NCBI RefSeq assembly: GCF_010731715.1
Contig: NZ_AP022587.1
Span: 6,014,001-6,078,000 of the forward strand
Direction of reading: 5' to 3'
Length of the DNA: 64,000 bases
From: Mycobacterium stomatepiae
Lineage (GTDB): Bacteria > Actinomycetota > Actinomycetes > Mycobacteriales > Mycobacteriaceae
Positions 34,479 through 43,600 of this stretch are shown piece by piece. Positions within the stretch are counted from its first letter, which is position 1. Every line of letters starts with the position of its first letter. The notes below the pieces were generated by a model. It was given only the letters and a program-made list of their open reading frames with translations, did not search any database and was not told the origin of the DNA. The position numbers and the translations under genes were made by a program.

Positions 34479-35717
34479 TCAGGCGGGGGTGATGGTGACA
34501 GGCAGTTCGTATACGCCCCTCGAATAAGCATCGCGGATGTAGCTGATGTCCCCGGCGGGGGTGATGTCCTTGGTCCGCCGCAGCAGTTCTTCCATCAGGA
34601 TCTTCATCTCCAGTCCCGCGACATGCTTGCCCAGGCACTGGTGCGGGCCGCGGCCGAAGCTGACATGTGGGTTCTTCTCGCGGGCCAGGTCGAAGTTGTT
34701 GGGATTATCGAACGCGCGCTCGTCGAAATTGCCGGCGGCGAACAGCATCAGCACGATATCGCCTTCTTTGATTTCTTGACCGTGTAATTCGTGATCGGCG
34801 GTGGCGGTCCGCACCAGATGTGTGAACGGGGTTGCGATGCGCACGATTTCCTGAATCGCGCTACCGGGGATGTCGTTGGCGCGTTCGCGCAGCCAGGCCA
34901 TCTGTTGCGGGTTGCGCATCAACTCGTGCATGCCGTGGCTCAGTGCGGTGCGGTTGCTTTCGGCGGCTCCGGAGGCCAGCAACGCCACGTTGCCCATCAA
35001 CTCGTCCTCGGAAATGACATCAGCCCCCGCCTGAACCAGCTGCGTGATCACGTCGTCGCCGGGTTCGTTGCGCTTGACCTCGCCCAGCTCGACCGCGTAG
35101 CCAAGCAGCGCGAAGATCGCCTGCATCACGTACTCGAAGGAGGGGGTGATGCGGGTATCGAATGGCGCGGCGAACGTGTCGACCCAGGCGAAGAACTTCT
35201 CCCGGTCGCCGCTGGGGACGCCCAATACGTCGCCGAGTGCCTCCATCGGCATCGCGTGACCGATGTCGGTGACGAAATTGAACGTGCCCTTTTCCAGGGC
35301 CGCGTCGACGATGTTGACGGCATACTCGCGGAACTTGTCCTCGAGTTTCTTGACCATCCCGGGCGTGAACGCCTTGCTCATCACCCCCCGCTGGGTGCGG
35401 TGCTTGGCGCCATCCATCGTCAGCATCGCCGGCTTGCCCCCGACCTTCGGGTCGAGCGGGGTCACCTTCCACATGTTGACCCCGCCGCGGTCGGCGGCGT
35501 AGAGCTCGGAATTACGGTCGACCGCCCAGATGTCGTCGTGGCGGCTGACGATCCAGGCGCGATCGATCAGCATCGGATCGTTGAATTCGTGCAAGTAGCA
35601 GGGTGCCTCATCGCGCAGATAGGCGTACTGCTCCAACGGCAGCCCGAACGTCGTTGGGTCGCCGTTGGCGTAAGTGTCGGCGTCCAGTACGCGGATGTCG
35701 GGTTTTGCCGTCGTCAT
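34479..35717 (-). CDS. cytochrome P450
   Basis: 412 residues. Heme-binding loop FGRGPHQCLGKHVA with Cys361, ExxR as EIVR (Glu290, Arg293). The I-helix oxygen-activation segment reads LLASGAAESNRT (246-257) instead of the usual AGxxT, an odd variant. Soluble class I type; it is followed by its ferredoxin, an aldehyde dehydrogenase and a 2-methylacyl-CoA racemase. This order fits terminal hydroxylation of a methyl-branched chain and its conversion to a CoA-activated acid. P450 subfamily not assigned. Confidence 0.92.
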   Translation of the reverse strand: MTTAKPDIRVLDADTYANGDPTTFGLPLEQYAYLRDEAPCYLHEFNDPMLIDRAWIVSRHDDIWAVDRNSELYAADRGGVNMWKVTPLDPKVGGKPAMLTMDGAKHRTQRGVMSKAFTPGMVKKLEDKFREYAVNIVDAALEKGTFNFVTDIGHAMPMEALGDVLGVPSGDREKFFAWVDTFAAPFDTRITPSFEYVMQAIFALLGYAVELGEVKRNEPGDDVITQLVQAGADVISEDELMGNVALLASGAAESNRTALSHGMHELMRNPQQMAWLRERANDIPGSAIQEIVRIATPFTHLVRTATADHELHGQEIKEGDIVLMLFAAGNFDERAFDNPNNFDLAREKNPHVSFGRGPHQCLGKHVAGLEMKILMEELLRRTKDITPAGDISYIRDAYSRGVYELPVTITPA

Positions 35718-35882
35718 CTATCGACTCCTCATCGAGAAACACAAGAGATCGGGGGCCCTCGGGCCGATCCGCCCCCTACGGATTATGAGTTAAGCAGTCG
35801 CAATTATGGTTGGTGGGTGTGGAGAGTGTCAAGCGTCATAGTCGCTCCGTAACGTGTCGGGGGTCATAGGCGAAAGGCCAGG

Positions 35883-37046
35883 TCAGCGGGATGGGCGCAG
35901 GCCGAACGTGGACGAGATGATGTCGCGCTGGATCTCGTTGGTTCCCGCGTAGATCGTGGGAGCGATGCTGAGTCTCAGGTGCCGCTCCATGTCGAATTCC
36001 GTGCTGTAGCCGTAGCCACCCATCATTTGAACACCTTCTAGCGCAACCTTTTTCGCCGTCTCGGTCACTTTCACCTTGGACATCGAGGTGGCGCGGACCC
36101 ATTCCTCGGGTGCCCCGATCTGGTGTTCGATGTGGTGCACGGTCGCGTAGGTGAGCGCCCGTGCGGATTCGATCTCGATGGCCAGGTCGGCGATGCGATG
36201 CCGGAGAGCTTGGAACGACCCGATCGGGGCGCCGAACTGTTCGCGCTCGGCGACGTAGGCCAGCAGGTCGTCGAAGGCGCGTTGCGCCATGCCCAGGCCC
36301 TGTGCTGCGCAGACCATTCGTTCGCCGTTCAGGCCGGCCATGATCTGCTTCCACGCGTTGCCCTCGGTGCCCACGACCGCCGATTCGGGAACGAACACGT
36401 CGGTGAAAAACAGGTCGTTGACCTCGCTGCCGCCCATCGTCGAGATCGGGCGGATTTGCAGGCCTTCCGTGTCGGTTGGTACCTCCAGCAGCGTCAGGCC
36501 GTCATGCGGCTTGACACCGCGCGAGCTGCGCACCACTACCAGGATCGTGGTCGCGAATTGCGCGTCGGAGCACCACGTTTTTTGGCCCCGCACCCGCCAG
36601 CCGCCGTCGACCTTCTCGGCTTTACAGCTGACGCCCGCCGCGTCCGAGCCGGCGCCGGGTTCGGAAATGCTGATCGACATCACTTTGCCCGAGCAGATGG
36701 CGCCCAGCGCCGACACCTTCTGCTCCTCGGTGGCAAACCGCTTGTAGATGCCGGCGACGGTATGAGAGCTGCCCGCGCCGTGAACGGGCGCCAGGCCGCG
36801 CCAGAGTTGCTCGAACAAGATGACCTGCTCGGTCAATCCGCCGCCGCTGCCACCGTACTCTTCGGGTATCGAGACTCCGAGATAGCCTGTGTCCGCGAGC
36901 TTTTGGTAGAGACCCGGATGGTGCTGTTCGGCGCCGTTGTCGGGCAACGCATCCCGCTGCTCGCGAGTGCCGCATTCCTTGCGACAGAAGTCGCGCACGG
37001 CGACGCCGAAGTCCCGCTGCTCTTCGGTGAGTCCCACCGCGTCCAT
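35883..37046 (-). CDS. acyl-CoA dehydrogenase family protein
   Basis: 387 residues from ATG 37046. GYLGVSIPEEYGGSGGG, SISEPGAGSDAAGVSCKA (flavin contact) and FFTDVFVPESAVVG mark the family. The C-terminal motif is GGYGYSTEFDMERHLR plus IYAGTNEIQR; the Glu of the medium-chain type (IYEGT) is Ala here, and the likely catalytic base is the Glu in NGERMVCA, as in isovaleryl-type enzymes. It lies 165 bases upstream of the P450 gene in the same direction, so may be part of the same pathway. Confidence 0.9.
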   Translation of the reverse strand: MDAVGLTEEQRDFGVAVRDFCRKECGTREQRDALPDNGAEQHHPGLYQKLADTGYLGVSIPEEYGGSGGGLTEQVILFEQLWRGLAPVHGAGSSHTVAGIYKRFATEEQKVSALGAICSGKVMSISISEPGAGSDAAGVSCKAEKVDGGWRVRGQKTWCSDAQFATTILVVVRSSRGVKPHDGLTLLEVPTDTEGLQIRPISTMGGSEVNDLFFTDVFVPESAVVGTEGNAWKQIMAGLNGERMVCAAQGLGMAQRAFDDLLAYVAEREQFGAPIGSFQALRHRIADLAIEIESARALTYATVHHIEHQIGAPEEWVRATSMSKVKVTETAKKVALEGVQMMGGYGYSTEFDMERHLRLSIAPTIYAGTNEIQRDIISSTFGLRPSR

Positions 37047-37150
37047 CTCAGCTCCTTCACAGAACGACCGCTCGCGTCAACGAAGGTTAGCGTAGTCCGG
37101 CACTTGTAGTCACAGTGGTTCGGTTCGCTTCGAATGGTAGGCGGGGGCTT

Positions 37151-37162
37151 TTGACCGGTCAA
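37151..37162. promoter_or_regulatory. palindrome TTGACCGGTCAA in divergent promoter
   Basis: Perfect 12-bp inverted repeat in the 284-bp gap between the acyl-CoA dehydrogenase (minus) and the carotenoid oxygenase (plus). Each half is also a -35-like TTGACC, so a bound regulator could block both directions. Confidence 0.4.
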
Positions 37163-37330
37163 CACCGCTATCATCAGGCCTTGCTAAGGCTTGAGCGGTT
37201 GAGGGGGTCGCTCCGGCCTAAGCGGTGTCGCGACCGAGTTGGGGTTCTCGGGGTGAGCAGTCGAGATAACGGTCGTTTACGATGGGTGAATAGCACTGAT
37301 ACAGTCGATTCCGGCTTGAGAAGGAGCGTT

Positions 37331-38824
37331 ATGGGATATCCGCTGCCGCGCGAGACGGCGCTTCGAGGTCCATTCGCGCCGATGCGGTTCGAGGCGACCG
37401 TCGAGGAATGCATCGTCAGTCAGGGTGAGATCCCCAAAGACCTCGCCGGTGGCTACTACCGGGTGGGCCCCACCTGGAAGCGTCCGACCAAACAAGGCAC
37501 CAACCCATTGCTGAGTATGGACGGAATGGTCCAGGCGATCACGTTCGAGAACGGGCGTGCGGACTTCCGCAACCGCTGGGTGCGGACCCCGAAGTACCTG
37601 CTGGAGGAGAAGCACCAACGCGGCATGTTCGCCTGGACGGACGGTGGCTTTCACGACTGGCGCGACTTCGCGTACGGCGACGTGGAACGAGACCGCGACA
37701 ACGCGTACACGCCGCAGGGGACCAACAACATCAACGTGTTCCCGTTCGCGGGCCACATGGTGGTGTCGGGAGAGCAGGGCGGCGCCCCGATCGCCATCGA
37801 CCCGATCACGTTGGAGACCAAGGGCATCGTCGACTGGTCACCTGCGCTGTCGCCGGGTTTGCACGAGCCGGTGGTGTTCGGCGATTGCTCCTTTGCCGCG
37901 CACCCGAAATGGGACCACGACACCGGTGTGCTGTACGGCTGGACCTACCGTGACGTCGCGCCGTTCGTCACCTTGCACACCGTTCATCCCGACGGCCGCG
38001 TCGACTCCCGTGAGATATGGGATGCGCCGTATAACACAGTGGCCCACGATATTTGGCTCACCCCGGAATGGATGGTGATGCCGTTCCAGCCCTTCACCGT
38101 GAGCAAGGAGCGTATCGGGAAGGGGCTCGGCATCTGGGGCTGGGAAACCGACTTGCCGATCACCCTGGCGCTGATTCCCCGCCATGACCACGAAGCCGAG
38201 ATTCGCTGGATCACCACCGGATTGCCCGCGCAGTACGTGATGCACACGATGCAGGCCAACGTCCGCGACGGCAAGCTGCTCTTGGACGCACCGATCTTCA
38301 ACAGGCCGCCGTTCCCATTCGAACAGGATTTCGCGGAAGGCGACGAGGTCGCATTGTTCTTCTCGATCGCCTCGAGCAGGCTGGGCCGCTGGACGGTCGA
38401 CCTGGCCACCGGTGACACGAAGAGCGAACTGCTATCGGATCGGCCCAGCGAGCTTCCCAAGGTCGACGAGCGGTTCTTCGGCAAGGGTTACCGATGGGGC
38501 TATCAGGTTGGCGGCGTGGTGAAACGCAACGGGATGTCGATGAACAGCCTGGTGGTCACCGACATGGAGACTTTGTCGGACCGGGTGTACCAGATCCGCG
38601 ACGGACAACCGGCCGCGGTGCTGGAGGCCAGCTTCGCGCCACGCCACAAAGACTCGCCGGAGGGCGATGGTTATGTGATCGTCCCGGTCTCGTGGTGGGC
38701 CGAGAAGCGCAGTGAGTACATGATTTTCGACACCGACGACATTACCCAGGGGCCCATCTGCACGATCGAGCTGCCATTTGCCTTCGGCTGGACTCCACAC
38801 GGTCACTGGATGGACTTCCGGTAA
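37331..38824 (+). CDS. carotenoid oxygenase (RPE65/CCD) family protein
   Basis: 497 residues from ATG 37331 with AAGGAG nine bases upstream; the longer open frame to 37115 has no coding character. It follows the seven-bladed propeller pattern with four iron-binding His expected in CSFAAHPKWDHD, NTVAHDIWLTPEW, YVMHTMQANV and the terminal TPHGHWMDF. N-terminal FEATVEECIVSQGEIPKDLA and GGYYRVGPTWKRP are typical. It uses Fe(II) and O2 to cleave a double bond, in a carotenoid-like or stilbene/phenylpropene-like substrate. The next gene starts immediately after the stop. Confidence 0.88.
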   Translation: MGYPLPRETALRGPFAPMRFEATVEECIVSQGEIPKDLAGGYYRVGPTWKRPTKQGTNPLLSMDGMVQAITFENGRADFRNRWVRTPKYLLEEKHQRGMFAWTDGGFHDWRDFAYGDVERDRDNAYTPQGTNNINVFPFAGHMVVSGEQGGAPIAIDPITLETKGIVDWSPALSPGLHEPVVFGDCSFAAHPKWDHDTGVLYGWTYRDVAPFVTLHTVHPDGRVDSREIWDAPYNTVAHDIWLTPEWMVMPFQPFTVSKERIGKGLGIWGWETDLPITLALIPRHDHEAEIRWITTGLPAQYVMHTMQANVRDGKLLLDAPIFNRPPFPFEQDFAEGDEVALFFSIASSRLGRWTVDLATGDTKSELLSDRPSELPKVDERFFGKGYRWGYQVGGVVKRNGMSMNSLVVTDMETLSDRVYQIRDGQPAAVLEASFAPRHKDSPEGDGYVIVPVSWWAEKRSEYMIFDTDDITQGPICTIELPFAFGWTPHGHWMDFR

Positions 38825-39964
38825 GTGACCCTCGCGCAGACACGATCGGTTTTCACTCGGGAGCACGAGCAGTTCCGCGACGAGGTGCGCCGGTTCCTCG
38901 ACGCCGACGTCGTGCCGGAATATTCGAGTTGGCTGGCTGACGGCAAGCCCTCGCGTCGGTTTTGGCACGGGGCGGCCAAAGCCGGCATCTTGGGGATCGG
39001 TGTCCCGGAGCAATTCGGCGGCCTGCCCGGGTCGGACTATCGGCACAGTGCCGTCGTCACCGAGGAGATTCAGGCCCGAGGCCTCGCCATCGGAGGCTTA
39101 CGCGTACAGACGGATATCTGCCTGCCCTATCTGCTGCACCACGGCTCCGACGAACAGCGCGCCAGATGGCTGCCCCGAATGGCGTCCGGTGACGTTGTCG
39201 TCGCGCTCGGACTCTCCGAACCCGGAGCCGGCTCCGACCTCAAGGCGATGTCGACCCGGGCCCGCCGGTCCGGCGATCACTACGTAGTGAACGGCGCCAA
39301 GACGTTCATCTCCAATGGCGCGGCTGCCGACCTGGTAATTCTGGCGGTCAAAACCGATCCGGACGCGGGTCGGCGCGGGATCAGCCTGCTGCTCGTGGAC
39401 ACCTCCACGCCCGGCTTCGCGCGCGGCCGCAAGCTGGACAAGCTGGGCCTTCGTGCGCAGGACCTAGCTGAGATCTCGTTCGCCGACATGCAGGTCCCGG
39501 TCGAGAACCTCCTTGGAACCGAGAACGACGGGTTCACCTATCTGACGTCCAACCTCGCCCAGGAGCGGTTGTCGATCGCGGTGAATTCACAGGCCGCGGC
39601 CAGCGCGGCGCTGTCCTGGGCAGTCGAGGATCACCAGCACACCGCCGGGGCGAGCCAGGACGTCAAGTTCACGCTGGCCCAGTGCGCGGCCGAGGTGGCG
39701 GCTGGCCAAGCCCTGATCGACCAGGCACTGTCGCGTCATGTCGAGGGGCGGCTCAGTGGCAGCGATGCCGCGATCGCCAAGCTGTACTGCACCGAGTTGC
39801 AAGGCCGGGTGGTGGATCGTTGCCTGGCGATCGCTGATCCGTCCACCGCGCTGCGCGGTGACTCCCGGTTGGGCAACGCCTATCTCGACGGCCGGGTGAG
39901 CCGGATTTACGGTGGATCCAGCGAAATCATGAAGGTAATCATCGGCCAGAGTCTTGGCCTGTGA
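38825..39964 (+). CDS. acyl-CoA dehydrogenase family protein
   Basis: 379 residues from GTG 38825, directly after the stop of the carotenoid oxygenase, so translation is coupled. GIGVPEQFGGLPGSDYRHSA, LGLSEPGAGSDLKAMST and ISFADMQVPVENLLGTEN are family motifs; QERLSIAV carries the likely catalytic Glu, and the end reads SRIYGGSSEIMKVIIGQSL, the common mycobacterial form. It is followed after 12 bases by a TetR gene. Confidence 0.9.
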   Translation: MTLAQTRSVFTREHEQFRDEVRRFLDADVVPEYSSWLADGKPSRRFWHGAAKAGILGIGVPEQFGGLPGSDYRHSAVVTEEIQARGLAIGGLRVQTDICLPYLLHHGSDEQRARWLPRMASGDVVVALGLSEPGAGSDLKAMSTRARRSGDHYVVNGAKTFISNGAAADLVILAVKTDPDAGRRGISLLLVDTSTPGFARGRKLDKLGLRAQDLAEISFADMQVPVENLLGTENDGFTYLTSNLAQERLSIAVNSQAAASAALSWAVEDHQHTAGASQDVKFTLAQCAAEVAAGQALIDQALSRHVEGRLSGSDAAIAKLYCTELQGRVVDRCLAIADPSTALRGDSRLGNAYLDGRVSRIYGGSSEIMKVIIGQSLGL

Positions 39965-39976
39965 GAGGCTGAAAGC

Positions 39977-40546
39977 GTGACGCCCGACGAAAAGATCCTG
40001 GCTGCCGCCGAGAAACTGTTCTTTGAACGCAGTTTCGACGGTGTCGGCGTCGACGAGATCGGCAAGGTTGCCGGCACCACCGGGTCGGCGATCTATCGCC
40101 ACTTTCCCAGCAAAGATGCGATCCTGGCGGCCCTTTTCGACAAGACGCTCGACACGATTCTGGTGCGCCTCGGGGAGCCCGACGACGATCCCATCGCCGA
40201 GCTGAACAAACTGGTGCGTGCGTTTGTGGGGCTGGCGAAAAGTCACGAGCGATTGGTCTCGATTTGGCTGCGCGATCAGCGCTCGCTTGCCGAGCGCTAT
40301 CGCCGGGAACACGACCGCAGGCACCGCCGCATCAATCAGCGGTGGATCGATTGTCTGAAGCGGTGTTTTCCCGATCGTTCGACTGACGAGATCACCACTG
40401 CCACACGAGGTGTGCAGTTGCTGTTGCTGTCCGAAGCGCTGCGGCCGCCCGGCGGACGACGTGCCAAGCAAGCGGAGGAGCTGCTGGCACAGATGGCATT
40501 GGCGTCGATCGGCGCGTTGGAGTTGGAAGCCGCCGCTAAGCGCTGA
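39977..40546 (+). CDS. TetR/AcrR family transcriptional regulator
   Basis: 189 residues from GTG 39977. TetR DNA-binding domain in the first 50 residues: ILAAAEKLFFERSFDGVGVD, then TTGSAIYRHFPSKDAILAAL. The helical ligand domain includes LVSIWLRDQRSLAERYRREH. It is in line with the carotenoid oxygenase and acyl-CoA dehydrogenase genes and may be their local regulator. Its 3' end overlaps the convergent hydrolase gene by 11 bases. Confidence 0.88.
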   Translation: MTPDEKILAAAEKLFFERSFDGVGVDEIGKVAGTTGSAIYRHFPSKDAILAALFDKTLDTILVRLGEPDDDPIAELNKLVRAFVGLAKSHERLVSIWLRDQRSLAERYRREHDRRHRRINQRWIDCLKRCFPDRSTDEITTATRGVQLLLLSEALRPPGGRRAKQAEELLAQMALASIGALELEAAAKR

Positions 40547-41351
40547 CGAATTCCACCAGGGCGGATTCGAATACGTCCGGTGCCTCGAGCATTGGGTAAT
40601 GCCCGCAGTCGGGGATTTCTACGAGGGCGGCGTTCTTCAGCTGCTTCTGCAGCCAGCGGGCCCCCTTCGCCGAGTGCACGGGGTCGTTGGTTCCGATGAC
40701 CTGCAACACGGGTTGCTCCACCCGCGGGATGTCGGCCAGCAGATCGGTCGTCAGCAACGATCGGTAACAGGCCACCGCGGCCCAGGAGGGCATCCGAAGC
40801 GAGCAGCGGACCAGCCAATCGACCGTTCGCGGATCCGGCTCGTGCGCGAATGCCGAGGCGATCGTGCGATATCGGGCGCCCACGCGGTTGGCGTGCTCGT
40901 CGGCGACCATCCCTGCCAGTAGCGGCTCGGGCGGGCCGCCGAAGGGAAAGTCTTCGCTTCGGCTGGCGCGAACGCCGTTGGACCCCACCAGCACCAGCTC
41001 GGTGATCAGTTCGGGCGCGGTCGCCGCGGCACGAAATGCCACCTGCCCGCCGAACGAGTGGCCAACCAGCGTCGCGGTGCCGACGCCGAGTCGTTGCAGC
41101 GTGATGACGAGATCAGCTGCGAGCCGGTCGATGTCGTAACCTCCCAGTGGATTGTCGGACAGCCCGTGACCGCGTTGGTCCACGCATAGGACACGAAAGC
41201 CTCGTTCGGTGAGCACCCGCACCTGGCGATCCCACAGCTCGTGGTCGAGGCCGAAGCCCGAAATCAGCACCACGGCAGGCCCATCGCCCAGATCCTGAAC
41301 GTGAACCCGTACCCCGTTGTCGGCGTCGACAAATGCCACTTTAGGTATCAC
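40536..41351 (-). CDS. alpha/beta hydrolase
   Basis: 271 residues. Catalytic triad visible: nucleophile elbow GHSFGG, acid in GTNDPVH, and His in DCGHYPMLEAP. The oxyanion HG-type loop is ISGFGLDHELWD and the next strand is VLCVDQRGHGLSD. It could be an ester, lactone or C-C bond hydrolase (MhpC-like). It is divergent from the enoyl-CoA hydratase at 41420 across an AT-rich 68-bp promoter region. Confidence 0.88.
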   Translation of the reverse strand: MIPKVAFVDADNGVRVHVQDLGDGPAVVLISGFGLDHELWDRQVRVLTERGFRVLCVDQRGHGLSDNPLGGYDIDRLAADLVITLQRLGVGTATLVGHSFGGQVAFRAAATAPELITELVLVGSNGVRASRSEDFPFGGPPEPLLAGMVADEHANRVGARYRTIASAFAHEPDPRTVDWLVRCSLRMPSWAAVACYRSLLTTDLLADIPRVEQPVLQVIGTNDPVHSAKGARWLQKQLKNAALVEIPDCGHYPMLEAPDVFESALVEFVSA

Positions 41352-41419
41352 CTCCGATCATGTAGATTTACGGCCATATTTATGAGCTTATCGATCTTAA
41401 TAATACGGGGGAAGGCCTG
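41352..41419. promoter_or_regulatory. AT-rich divergent promoter region
   Basis: 68 bases between divergent starts, much richer in A and T than the surroundings (GTAGATTTACGG, ATATTTATGAG, TTAATAATAC). The TAATAAT at about 41397-41403 could be a -10 element for the plus-strand gene. Confidence 0.35.
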
Positions 41420-42216
41420 ATGAGCACCAGCCTCGAAACGTTGTCCGTTGCCTCCGGGAGTGACGGCGTCTGCGAGATATCGCTGGCTCGCCCAAAGCTG
41501 TTGAATCGGTTCGACAATCAGGCCCAGTTCGAATTGGCCGGAGTGCTCGAAGATCTCGCGAAAGACGAAGGTGTCCGCGCTGTCGTGTTGGGCTCAACCG
41601 GAAAAGCATTCTCCGCCGGGGGAGACTTCGACTTGATGCAGGCGGCCCACGACGACGCCGATGCACGACGCGAAACCGTGGACGCCGGGCTGCGACTGGT
41701 GCGGTCCTTTATCGATCTGCCTCAGCCCATCATTGCGGCGGTGCAGGGGCCGGCGATCGGACTGGGCGCAACCGTGGCGCTGATGTGCGACGTCGTGGTG
41801 GCGGCGCGCAACGCCAAGCTGGCCGACACCCACGTGAAGGTCGGGCTTGTTGCCGGCGACGGAGGTTGTCTGGTGTGGCCGCAGGCGGCCGGGATGCTAC
41901 GAGCCCGACGTCACCTACTTACCGGTGATGCACTCGACGCCGCCACCGCCTACCAGCTTGGTATGTGACCGACCTGGTCGATCAGCCCGACGAGGCGTTG
42001 CCGTGTGCCCGCGAAATCGCAAGGCGCATAGCTGATCTAGCACCGATGGCGGTTCAGGGCACCAAGCGCGCGCTGAATCATGTGACGTCGCTGCGGGGTG
42101 CGGAAGTGGTCGAGTTGGCGTTCGAGCTCGAAGAGCACACCCTGACGAGCGACGACCTGGTCGAAGGTATTGCCGCCTTCAAGGAAGGCCGCGCCGCCAA
42201 CTTCGTCGGCCGCTGA
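41420..42216 (+). pseudogene. enoyl-CoA hydratase family protein, frameshifted at 41965
   Basis: Crotonase fold: KAFSAGGDFDLMQ and QGPAIGLGATVALMCDVVV form the oxyanion hole, and THVKVGLVAGDGG follows. The first frame ends at ATG-TGA (41963-41968), while the expected continuation, VTDLVDQPDEALPCAREIA, is one base out of frame and runs to 42216. Adding one G (ATGGTGACC) restores a 265-residue protein. The usual catalytic Glu residues are replaced, so the reaction is unsure. Confidence 0.83.
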
Positions 42217-42296
42217 CTTCTTGACAATTCGACTCCTTGAATCTAATGCTGATTCAACGAGCGCTCTGCCCGCCACCACCGCAAAGGATGTCAGCC

Positions 42297-42686
42297 ATGA
42301 AGCGTCGCACTTCGCTGGTAGCCGCAACTGCCGCCGTCTGGGGCGTCGCGGGGACGCTGGCACCGCCGGTACACGCCAAGCCTGCGCCCGAGGTGGAGTA
42401 CGTGTACAACGTCTCGGTGCGCCGGCATTACAACTTTCCCAATAACGACGCGATCGGCTACGGCTACGGGATCTGCAACAAGGTCACCGCCGGCGAGGGC
42501 TACCCGCAACTGATGGGTGACGTGAATAACGACGTCACACCCAACGACGAGTTCGCGGCGAACTACCTCGTCTCGTATGCGGTCGACAACTTGTGTCCCG
42601 CACAGATCCCGCAGCTGCGGAACTCGGCGCAGGGCTATCGCCCGCCGCCCGGTCAAGAGTATTTCGGTAGTCCCGGCGCGGAATAG
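42297..42686 (+). CDS. DUF732-type secreted protein
   Basis: 129 residues from ATG 42297 (AAAGGA upstream). Signal peptide (LVAATAAVWGVAGTLAPPVHA) cleaved near residue 27. The mature part follows the mycobacterial DUF732 pattern: two conserved cysteines in GYGICNKV and VDNLCPAQIPQLR that should form a disulfide. Exported; function unknown for the family. Confidence 0.82.
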   Translation: MKRRTSLVAATAAVWGVAGTLAPPVHAKPAPEVEYVYNVSVRRHYNFPNNDAIGYGYGICNKVTAGEGYPQLMGDVNNDVTPNDEFAANYLVSYAVDNLCPAQIPQLRNSAQGYRPPPGQEYFGSPGAE

Positions 42687-42708
42687 CGGCCGTCCGACGC
42701 CGTCGTGC

Positions 42709-43502
42709 CTAAGGCATGGTGGAGCCGCCGCTGACCGAGATGATCTGGCCGGTCACCTGTCGAGCCGCCGTCGGCGAACAGAACCACGCGGTGGCCCGGC
42801 CGACATCCTCGGCGGTGGTCAGACGGCCAGCGGGGTGCCCTTGACCATGTAGTCGATTTGGTCCTGGTTGAACAGTTCGTCTTCGCCGGCCCACAGACTC
42901 GATTCGCCGACCGCCTCGGGGCTCTCGGGAATCACCAGGCCGGGGCAGATGGCGTTGGACCGGATGCCATGCCGGCCGTGTTCGCGCGCCACGGTGCGCG
43001 CCAAGGCTAGTAGCGCGGCCTTGGACGTCCCGTACACGCCGGTACGGATCTGGCCGAACGCCGCGTCGCTGGAGATGAACGCGATCGCGCCGCCGCCGGC
43101 GTCTTTCATCGGGCCGATCGCGGCCTGGGTGGCGGCGACGGCGGTATAGAGGTTCACCTCGATGGTGCGCTGCCATTGATCGCGGTCGGTCTCGGTGGCG
43201 ATGAATCCCTGTCCGCTCCACCCCGCGTTGTTCACCAGGACATCGATGCCACCCCAGTTGTCCAGAGCGGCGCCGATCGCGGTTTCGGCTCCGCCGGGGG
43301 CCGTCAGGTCGGCAATCGCGACTTCCACGGCGCCCGCGCCCTTGGCTTTGGCTTCGTCGCGAACCCGCTCCGCCTGTGACTTGTCGATGTCGCTGATGAC
43401 GACGCGAGCACCTTCTTCGGCGAACACATGGACGATCCCGCGCCCGATGTTCGATGCGCCTCCGGTGACCACCACACGTGCGCCAGCTAGGCCAAGGTCC
43501 AT
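42709..43502 (-). pseudogene. SDR family oxidoreductase, frameshifted near 42832
   Basis: Start ATG 43502 with AGGGAGC upstream. NAD(P) motif TGGASNIG, VLVNNAGWSG, and the catalytic YGTSK after FISSDAAFGQIRTGV. The frame ends early at 42819 after KGTPLAV; the missing end (RLTTAEDVGRATAWF, QVTGQIISVSGGSTMP) is one base out of frame down to 42709. Restoring one G in CTGGCCGTC gives the intact 264-residue protein. It is divergent from the SDR at 43601. Confidence 0.84.
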
Positions 43503-43544
43503 GGTCTGCTCCCTGTCGTCGGCGGTTGTTGCGACTGCCATGTT

Positions 43545-43563
43545 AGTTTAACGTAGATTAGAA
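43545..43563. promoter_or_regulatory. AT-rich element shared with 55129-55147
   Basis: AGTTTAACGTAGATTAGAA, 38 bases before the SDR start at 43601, in the divergent gap. The reverse complement of 55129-55147 matches it at 16 of 19 positions. Confidence 0.45.
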
Positions 43564-43600
43564 ATCGTGATTATTTGGTTGGATGTGGAGGATTTAGTGC

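Noticed and set aside
41960..41970. Programmed frameshift in the enoyl-CoA hydratase
   Set aside because: No slippery heptamer or downstream structure is evident; other genes show similar one-base losses.
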